Below are positions 7,144-11,923 of a stretch of 18,745 bases of DNA, piece after piece. Source of the stretch: Oscillospiraceae bacterium (lineage in GTDB: Bacteria; Bacillota; Clostridia; Oscillospirales; Oscillospiraceae). The first letter of the stretch is position 1, and each line of letters begins with the position of its first letter. The notes beneath the pieces were generated by a model. The model had not been told where the DNA came from, made no database searches, and saw nothing but the letters and a program-made list of their open reading frames with translations. A program made the position numbers and the translations under genes. The stretch lies in the NCBI GenBank assembly GCA_902802215.1, contig CADCLH010000032.1, positions 1-18,745 of the forward strand, written 5' to 3'.

Positions 7144-7641
7144 ATGGAATTCCGACCCATGCGCCGGGGCCGTCAGGCCCTCGGCGAAAAGGAGATCGAC
7201 GCGATCCTTACGCGCGGCAGCGCCGGGACCCTGGCCGTGCTTGGCGACGAGGGCTGGCCCTACGCCGTTCCCCTGAGCTATGTGTACCACAGGGGGCGTC
7301 TCTATTTTCACTGTGCCTCCAGCGGCCACAAGCTCGACGCCGTCCGCGCCTGCGACAAGGCCAGTTTCTGCGTCATCGACAGGAACGACGTCGTGCCCGC
7401 CGCGTTTACCACCTTCTATCGCAGCGCCATTGTCTTCGGTCGGGCGCGGATCGTGGAGGACCCGGCGGAGCGGATGGATGCCATGCGGGCCCTGGCCGCC
7501 AAGTATTCCCCGCACGAGTCCGAGGACGCCTTCCGCATCGAGATGAAGGTCTCCGGCTCCGCCTCCCTGTGTGTGCTGGCGCTGGATATCGAGTACAAGA
7601 GCGGCAAGCAGGCCAAGGAGCTTATCGGAAAAGAGCAATAA
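7144..7641 (+). CDS. pyridoxamine 5'-phosphate oxidase-fold flavin-binding protein (NimA-like)
   Basis: This 165-residue split-barrel flavoprotein belongs to the family that includes 5-nitroimidazole-resistance proteins. Supporting pattern: an N-terminal MRRGRQALGEKEIDAIL, then GTLAVLGDEGWPYAVPLSYV (about 28-47), RLYFHCASSGHKLDAV and ASFCVIDR, which follow the usual order of the family. It probably binds FMN or a related cofactor and carries out a reductive or sequestering reaction; the substrate is not evident. It starts 2 bases after hypA with GAGGGGG upstream and ends directly before a strong terminator, so it is the last gene of the six-gene operon. Confidence 0.85.
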   Translation: MEFRPMRRGRQALGEKEIDAILTRGSAGTLAVLGDEGWPYAVPLSYVYHRGRLYFHCASSGHKLDAVRACDKASFCVIDRNDVVPAAFTTFYRSAIVFGRARIVEDPAERMDAMRALAAKYSPHESEDAFRIEMKVSGSASLCVLALDIEYKSGKQAKELIGKEQ

Positions 7642-7681
7642 GCAAAACCGCCTGTCCCGTGTAAGGGACAGGCGGTTTTGC
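7642..7681. terminator. bidirectional intrinsic terminator
   Basis: A perfect 17-bp stem (7642-7658 with 7665-7681) and a 6-base loop sit between convergent genes. The outer stem is AAAA/TTTT, so each strand ends in a T run. It closes both the 1811-7641 operon and the minus-strand gene ending at 7685. Confidence 0.9.
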
Positions 7682-7684
7682 GTT

Positions 7685-8305
7685 TCAGCGGATGAAGTTC
7701 GTTGCGGGGCCCTCTTCCGTCTCGGGTCTCGGGATGCCCGCACGGTCCCCCGCCTCAAAGCATTTGAGCATCCAGGCGAGATTGCGCGCGAGATTGCGCA
7801 TGGTGCGCAGCCCCTCCTCGTCCAGCTCGACCTCGCCGGGCCTTCTGCCGTGGGCGATGTTCCAGTAAGTGGAGCCCGCGACGGGCATTTCGGAGATGCC
7901 AAAGTACTTGTTGAGAACATCGAAGGACGCGGTCGTCCCGGCGCGACGCGCGATCGCCACCGCCGCGCCCGGCTTGTGGGCGAAGAGTTCCGAGGAGCTG
8001 AAAAACACGCGGTCCAGGAAAGACAGGATGCGTCCGCTCGGATGGGCGTAATAGACGGGCGTGCCGAAAACGAAGCCGTCGGCCTCCTTCGCCTTGGCGA
8101 TAAAGGCGTTCACCCCGTCGTCGTCGAAAACGCAGCCGGCTTCCGTGCACTGTCCGCAGCCGATGCAGTCGCGCACGGGCGCGCCGCCGAGCTGGAAGAT
8201 CTCATATTCGACCCCTTCCCGCTCGAGCTGCTTTCCGATCTCCTCCAGCGCAAGTCCGGTATTGCCTCTGGCCTTCGGACTTCCGTTGAGCATAAGGACT
8301 TTCAT
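7685..8305 (-). CDS. flavodoxin-fold NAD(P)H-dependent / iron-sulfur flavoprotein-like oxidoreductase
   Basis: This is a 206-residue FMN-reductase-type protein. VLMLNGSPKARGNTGLAL (3-20) is the phosphate-binding loop for FMN. C47, C50, C53 and C58 (DCIGCGQCTEAGC) give the compact CX2CX2CX4C motif of iron-sulfur flavoproteins, suggesting a [4Fe-4S] cluster. FGTPVYYAHPSGRILSFLDR follows the family's conserved core. ATG 8305 is chosen because AAGGAGA lies upstream; longer in-frame starts up to 8362 have no such site and overlap the promoter. It is transcribed divergently from the TrmH-like gene and converges on the terminator at 7642-7681. It probably handles single- or two-electron reduction of a small molecule; the substrate is unknown. 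Confidence 0.87.
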   Translation of the reverse strand: MKVLMLNGSPKARGNTGLALEEIGKQLEREGVEYEIFQLGGAPVRDCIGCGQCTEAGCVFDDDGVNAFIAKAKEADGFVFGTPVYYAHPSGRILSFLDRVFFSSSELFAHKPGAAVAIARRAGTTASFDVLNKYFGISEMPVAGSTYWNIAHGRRPGEVELDEEGLRTMRNLARNLAWMLKCFEAGDRAGIPRPETEEGPATNFIR

Positions 8306-8335
8306 AAGCATTCTCCTTTTCTGTCTGTTGCCCGC

Positions 8336-8364
8336 ATTATAACCCGCGTTTCGTTTTTTCACAA
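8336..8364 (-). promoter_or_regulatory. sigma-A-type promoter for the flavodoxin-fold gene
   Basis: On the minus strand TTGTGA (8364-8359), a 17-base spacer and a perfect TATAAT (8341-8336) lie about 30 bases upstream of ATG 8305. Confidence 0.75.
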
Positions 8365-8371
8365 GTCCCCG

Positions 8372-8400
8372 TTGAAAGCGCCGGGAAAACGCGCTATGAT
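8372..8400 (+). promoter_or_regulatory. sigma-A-type promoter for the TrmH-family gene
   Basis: TTGAAA (8372-8377), a 17-base spacer and TATGAT (8395-8400) lie 28 bases before ATG 8429. It is back to back with the minus-strand promoter, the two -35 boxes being only 7 bases apart. Because the -10 covers the ATG at 8398, that codon is unlikely to be the start. Confidence 0.75.
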
Positions 8401-8428
8401 GGTCCCATCACCCGCCACGGAGGACGCC

Positions 8429-9247
8429 ATGTATACGCTGCATGAGATCACCGATTTTTCCGACCCGGCGCTGGACGTCTACGCCCGGCTGACCGAGAAT
8501 CAGCTCGTCAATCGCGCCGACCCTGAAAACGCCGTCTTCATCGCCGAGAGCCCCGTCGTCATCGAGCGCGCGCTGGACGCGGGCTGCGTGCCGGTCTCCA
8601 TGCTCATGGAGAGCAGGCACGTCGCGGGCAAGGGCGCTCATATCCTCGCGCGCTGCGGCGAAATTCCGGTCTATGCCGCCGAGCTTCCGGTCCTCATCCA
8701 GCTCACGGGCTTTCACCTCACGCGCGGGATGCTCTGCTGCATGCGGCGCCCCGCCCTCCCCTCCGTTGAGGCGCTGTGTCGGGACGCGCGGCGCGTGGCG
8801 GTGCTCGAGAACGTGATGAACCCCACGAACCTCGGGGCGATCTTCCGCTCCGCCGCGGCTCTGGGCGTGGACGCCGTGCTGCTGACCGAGGCGGGCAGCG
8901 ACCCGCTCTACCGCCGCGCCGTGCGCGTGAGCATGGGCACGGTCTTTCAGGTGCCCTGGACCTATCTGCCGGAGGGCGACTGGCAGGAGCTGCTGCACGG
9001 TCTGGGCTTTCAGACCGCGGCCATGGCGCTGCGGGACGACTCGCTGTCCATTGCGGACCCCCGCCTGCCGGGGATCGAAAAGCTCGCCGTTGTGCTCGGG
9101 ACCGAGGGGGACGGCCTCGCCTCCGACACGATCGCCCGCTGCGATTACACCGTGCGCATCCCGATGCGGCACGGCGTGGACTCGCTCAACGTCGCCGCGG
9201 CCAGCGCCGTCGCCTTTTATCAGCTCTGCCTGCGCGCGGAGGGATGA
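8429..9247 (+). CDS. TrmH/SpoU-family RNA 2'-O-methyltransferase
   Basis: This 272-residue SPOUT-class enzyme would methylate ribose 2'-OH in tRNA or rRNA using SAM. The three SPOUT motifs are clear: NPTNLGAIFRSAAALG (131-146, with N134 and R140), VVLGTEGDGL (221-230) and IPMRHGVDSLNVAAASAVAF (244-263), which form the knotted SAM site. Residues 1-110 form an N-terminal substrate-binding part ('FIAESPVVIERAL') as in TsnR/RlmB-like members. GGAGG sits 5 bases before ATG 8429. The exact RNA target cannot be assigned from sequence alone. It stands as a single gene; the next promoter begins 13 bases after its stop. Confidence 0.9.
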   Translation: MYTLHEITDFSDPALDVYARLTENQLVNRADPENAVFIAESPVVIERALDAGCVPVSMLMESRHVAGKGAHILARCGEIPVYAAELPVLIQLTGFHLTRGMLCCMRRPALPSVEALCRDARRVAVLENVMNPTNLGAIFRSAAALGVDAVLLTEAGSDPLYRRAVRVSMGTVFQVPWTYLPEGDWQELLHGLGFQTAAMALRDDSLSIADPRLPGIEKLAVVLGTEGDGLASDTIARCDYTVRIPMRHGVDSLNVAAASAVAFYQLCLRAEG

Positions 9248-9259
9248 TGCATTTTCTTC

Positions 9260-9288
9260 TTTACAAGCCGTCCGATATCCGCTACAAT
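9260..9288 (+). promoter_or_regulatory. promoter for the small membrane peptide gene
   Basis: TTTACA (9260-9265), a 17-base spacer and TACAAT (9283-9288) lie 49 bases upstream of ATG 9338. This supports the short gene as a separate transcription unit. Confidence 0.65.
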
Positions 9289-9337
9289 AACAGCAGTTTT
9301 TTACGCCGGACGGTCCGGCGAAGGGAGAGACAGAACA

Positions 9338-9523
9338 ATGAGTTCCCAAAACATGGTCATCGCCGCGGCAATCATCGTCGCGCTTGTCATGGCCTTCAAG
9401 CCGGAAATGTGCATCCCAAACCCCAAGCACAGGACCCCGCGCTTTGTCGCCGTCATCCGGTCCATCGGTACGGCGGTCGCCGCCGTGCTGATCATCATGC
9501 TGCTGATCTCGCTGTTTCGCTGA
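9338..9523 (+). CDS. 61-residue two-helix membrane protein of unknown function
   Basis: A short gene has its own promoter, a purine-rich binding site (AAGGGAGAGA) upstream and a hairpin terminator 10 bases after the stop, so it is probably real despite its size. The peptide has two hydrophobic segments, residues about 6-20 and 40-60. They are joined by a basic, proline-containing loop (KPEMCIPNPKHRTPR) that would favour a cytoplasmic side by the positive-inside rule. I do not recognise the family and assign no function. Confidence 0.65.
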   Translation: MSSQNMVIAAAIIVALVMAFKPEMCIPNPKHRTPRFVAVIRSIGTAVAAVLIIMLLISLFR

Positions 9524-9532
9524 GAAGCTGAA

Positions 9533-9562
9533 AAAGTGCGTCCGGTTTTCCGGACGCACTTT
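9533..9562 (+). terminator. intrinsic terminator after the small membrane protein
   Basis: A 13-bp perfect stem (9533-9545 with 9550-9562) has a TTTT loop. The stem ends in AAA/TTT, giving only a short T run, so strength is moderate. Its core 20-mer recurs exactly at 9727-9746. Confidence 0.7.
9538..9557. repeat. palindromic 20-mer, copy 1 of 2
   Basis: GCGTCCGGTTTTCCGGACGC is repeated exactly at 9727-9746, 189 bases away. Both copies are the centre of terminator-like hairpins flanking the same intergenic region. Confidence 0.8.
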
Positions 9563-9575
9563 GACTGTAGGCAAA

Positions 9576-9641
9576 CCCCTGCAATCAAGACAGACTTGTA
9601 AGGGGGAATTGTGAAAGGGGGGGCGGCGAGCCCCCCTTCAC
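9576..9641. other. two adjacent GC-rich stem-loops in the intergenic region
   Basis: First fold: CCCCT (9576-9580) pairs with AGGGG (9601-9605), with inner CAAG/CTTG (9586-9589 with 9595-9598). Second fold: GTGAA (9611-9615) and a G run pair with CCCCCC and TTCAC (9631-9641), with one bulged A. No open frame or promoter was recognised here. They may be a structured RNA 3' end or an intergenic repeat element. Confidence 0.45.
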
Positions 9642-9652
9642 GTTCAATCCAC

Positions 9653-9690
9653 GCAAAAATGGGAACTTCTGAAAAAGTTCCCATTTTTGC
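9653..9690. terminator. bidirectional terminator hairpin
   Basis: A perfect 16-bp stem (9653-9668 with 9675-9690) and a 6-base loop have an outer AAAAA/TTTTT segment, so both strands end in T5. It suits termination of the minus-strand kinase transcript and any plus-strand read-through. Confidence 0.85.
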
Positions 9691-9695
9691 CGCTT

Positions 9696-9722
9696 AAGCT
9701 GTCGACAGATTGCCGACAGCTT
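9696..9722. other. stem-loop between terminators
   Basis: A 9-bp inverted repeat (9696-9704 with 9714-9722) encloses a 9-base loop. It has no T run of its own and sits between two stronger hairpins. Confidence 0.5.
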
Positions 9723-9723
9723 G

Positions 9724-9757
9724 AGGGCGTCCGGTTTTCCGGACGCCCTTGGTTTTT
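9724..9757 (+). terminator. terminator-like hairpin with T tail
   Basis: An 11-bp perfect stem (9724-9734 with 9739-9749) and a TTTT loop are followed by TGGTTTTT on the plus strand. It contains the second exact copy of the 20-mer palindrome (9727-9746). It lies 11 bases beyond the kinase stop, so it may also act on that minus-strand transcript. Confidence 0.6.
9727..9746. repeat. palindromic 20-mer, copy 2 of 2
   Basis: Identical to 9538-9557; being palindromic, orientation is undefined. Confidence 0.8.
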
Positions 9758-9767
9758 CATTTCTGTA

Positions 9768-10706
9768 TCAGTCCCTGTCCCCGATCTCCTCGTCCAGACC
9801 GAGCTCCTGCGGGCGAAAGCGCGGGCAGACGTTTTCCGAGACCTTGATGACCGAAGCGGCCAGCCGCGTGCCGATCTCCACCGCCTCGCGCATAGGCTTG
9901 CCGTAGGTCAGGCCGATCACGACGCCCGCGCAGAAGGCGTCGCCCGCGCCGGTCGTGTCGCGGACCTTGACGTGCTCGGCCGGGAAAAAGCCCTTCTCGC
10001 CGTCCCGGCTGGCATAGACCGCGCCGCGGCTGCCCATGGTGACCACGATGGAGGGGATGTTCGCGCTCTCGAGGCGCTGCGGCAGATCCTCGACCAGCTC
10101 CTCGGGCGTGGCGTCGGCGTAATCCGTCACGAAGAGCAGCCCCGCCTCCGCCTGGTTGCAGACGAAGCAGTCCATGCGCTGCAAGAGATCCCGCCGCTCC
10201 GTGGCGATGCCCATGTTGGCGACCACGCCGTAGACCGGCACATGGTATTTCTCGCCGTAATCGAGCACCCGCTTGACGATCCTCTTGCCGATGTCGACCT
10301 CGACGACGATGCTGTCGGCATGGCGGAAGATCTCATCCCCCTGCCTGTCCAGGACCTCGGTGAGAACGTCCAGATCGGGCCGCTTGGAGATCGAGCCCGC
10401 CAGATCCCCCGTGTTGTCGAACACCGCCAGCCACATCCCCATCCCGTCCGGGACCGCGCGGATGTATTTGGTGTTGACCTTGTGCTTTTTCAGCCTGCGG
10501 ACGACCTCTTCCCCCTGGGCGGTATCGTCGACCACGCTCAGGAACGTGGGGCGCAGCTCGACATTGGCGATATCCTCCGCGACGTTCCGGCCGACGCCGC
10601 CGTGGACGATCTCCACATCGCCGGCGTTGCGCCCTGTGGGCAGATACAGGTCGTGCGGGAAGCCCTTGACGTCCACGAAGACCGCCCCGACAACTACGAT
10701 GGCCAT
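9768..10706 (-). CDS. PfkB-family carbohydrate/nucleoside kinase
   Basis: This 312-residue ribokinase-fold enzyme would phosphorylate a sugar or nucleoside with ATP. IVHGGVGRNVAEDIA (33-47) is the substrate-side Gly-rich motif, in a GGVGRN form seen in pseudouridine-kinase-like members. RDTTGAGDAFCAG holds the PfkB signature, with the catalytic base at about D256. ATG 10706 follows GGGAGG with a good gap; the upstream in-frame ATG at 10757 sits just behind the -10 box and has no binding site. Its promoter faces the epimerase gene's start region, so the two divergent genes may share control, but a common substrate is only a guess. The exact substrate is not assignable. Confidence 0.9.
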   Translation of the reverse strand: MAIVVVGAVFVDVKGFPHDLYLPTGRNAGDVEIVHGGVGRNVAEDIANVELRPTFLSVVDDTAQGEEVVRRLKKHKVNTKYIRAVPDGMGMWLAVFDNTGDLAGSISKRPDLDVLTEVLDRQGDEIFRHADSIVVEVDIGKRIVKRVLDYGEKYHVPVYGVVANMGIATERRDLLQRMDCFVCNQAEAGLLFVTDYADATPEELVEDLPQRLESANIPSIVVTMGSRGAVYASRDGEKGFFPAEHVKVRDTTGAGDAFCAGVVIGLTYGKPMREAVEIGTRLAASVIKVSENVCPRFRPQELGLDEEIGDRD

Positions 10707-10750
10707 ATGCTTCCTCCCGTTTTCTCTCTGTCGCTCGTTTCTGACATGTT

Positions 10751-10790
10751 TTGACAATCACAATATAAAAAGAATGTGAACTTTTGTCAA
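10751..10790. promoter_or_regulatory. long imperfect dyad over the kinase promoter, candidate operator
   Basis: TTGACAATCACA (10751-10762) is mirrored by TGTGA (10775-10779) and TTGTCAA (10784-10790), which is TTGACAA/TTGTCAA plus TCACA/TGTGA around an A/T-rich centre. The dyad covers the -10 and -35 of the minus-strand promoter. It suggests a regulator site; the outer half partly reflects the TTGACA -35 itself, so confidence is limited. Confidence 0.35.
10762..10790 (-). promoter_or_regulatory. promoter of the PfkB-family kinase
   Basis: On the minus strand a perfect TTGACA (10790-10785), a 17-base spacer and TATATT (10767-10762) lie about 55 bases upstream of ATG 10706. Confidence 0.75.
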
Positions 10791-10807
10791 GGAGCCGGGA
10801 AAAAGCA

Positions 10808-10836
10808 TTTTCTTTTTTTTCGTTCTATGCTACAAT
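10808..10836 (+). promoter_or_regulatory. weak candidate promoter for the aldose epimerase
   Basis: TACAAT (10831-10836) lies 38 bases before the start codon, with T-rich DNA and a poor -35 (TTTTCT) 17 bases upstream. The -10 is good; the -35 is not. Confidence 0.4.
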
Positions 10837-10873
10837 TTATTAAGTAATCCTATCATGTTTGGGAGGAATACCC

Positions 10874-11902
10874 ATGTCTGTTTCTGTTCGGCCCTTCGGC
10901 TCCACCCGCGCGGGCGAGGAGGTCAGGGCCTATACCATCACCAACGCGGCAGGCGCCTGCGCGGTGCTGCTCGACTACGGCGCGACCGTGCAGTCGCTGC
11001 TGGTCCCGGACCGGGACGGGAAGCTTACCGACGTGGTGCTCGGCTATGACAGCGTCGCGGGATATGAGGACGGCGGCGCGTTCATCGGCGCGACCATCGG
11101 CCGTGTCGGAAACCGCATCGGCGGCGCGTGCTTCTCCCTCGGCGGGAAGACCTACGCGCTTGCGAAGAACGACGGGGAGAACACCCTGCACGGCGGCAAA
11201 AAAGGCTTTGACCGCCATATCTGGCAGGCGGAGATCGTCGACGCGCTCTCGGTCCGCTTCTCCCGCCTCTCCCCCGACGGGGAGGAGAATTTCCCGGGGA
11301 ACCTGCGGGTCTCGGTCCTCTTCACGCTGGACGACGACTGCGCGCTCCGCATCGTGTACGACGCCGTCTCCGACGCGGACACCCTGGTTAATCTCACGAA
11401 CCACAGCTACTTCGATCTCTCCGGCTGCGGCCGCGCCATGGAGCAGACGCTCTGGCTCAACGCCGAGCGCTTTCTCGAGCTCGGCGCGGGGACCCTCCCC
11501 GACGGGGTACAGCTCCCCGTCGAAGGCACGCCCTTTGATTTCCGCACGCCGAAGCCCGTCGGCCGCGACATCGACGCCGACGATAAGCAGCTGCGCGCGG
11601 GCGGCGGCTACGACCACAACTTCTGTCTCGGCGGCGGGCACGCGGCGACGCTTGAGAGCTCCGTGACGGGCATCCGCATGGATACCTTCACCGATCTGCC
11701 CGGCGTGCAGTTTTACTCCGCGAACTGTCTCGGCGAGCAGACCGGCAAGGGCGGGCGGAAGATGCAGGACCGCTGCGCCGTCTGCCTCGAGACGCAGCTC
11801 TATCCCAACGCCATGAACTGCTGGGGCTTCCCCTCCCCCGTGCTCCGCGCGGGGCAGCGGCTGCACAGCACGACCTGCTACGCATTCAGCGTGGTGAAAT
11901 GA
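10874..11902 (+). CDS. galM: aldose 1-epimerase (mutarotase)
   Basis: This 342-residue protein interconverts the alpha and beta anomers of galactose, glucose or similar sugars in the cytoplasm. Family landmarks: GATIGRVGNRIGG (72-84), NTLHGGKKGFDRHIW (103-117) with H106, the catalytic-type LTNHSYFDLSG (174-184) with H177, GGYDHNFCL (244-252), VQFYSANCLG, and the general-base region CLETQLYPNAMN (304-315) with E306. Length is normal. ATG 10874 has GGGAGG 8 bases upstream. It is followed after 21 bases by the protease gene, so read-through is likely. The divergent PfkB kinase is a possible but unproven functional partner. Confidence 0.93.
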   Translation: MSVSVRPFGSTRAGEEVRAYTITNAAGACAVLLDYGATVQSLLVPDRDGKLTDVVLGYDSVAGYEDGGAFIGATIGRVGNRIGGACFSLGGKTYALAKNDGENTLHGGKKGFDRHIWQAEIVDALSVRFSRLSPDGEENFPGNLRVSVLFTLDDDCALRIVYDAVSDADTLVNLTNHSYFDLSGCGRAMEQTLWLNAERFLELGAGTLPDGVQLPVEGTPFDFRTPKPVGRDIDADDKQLRAGGGYDHNFCLGGGHAATLESSVTGIRMDTFTDLPGVQFYSANCLGEQTGKGGRKMQDRCAVCLETQLYPNAMNCWGFPSPVLRAGQRLHSTTCYAFSVVK

Positions 11903-11923
11903 CCGCAGAAGGAGGGTAACAGC

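Noticed and set aside
8398..9247. Upstream ATG 8398 as start of the TrmH-family gene
   Set aside because: It lies inside the -10 box of the promoter and has no binding site; ATG 8429 has GGAGG.
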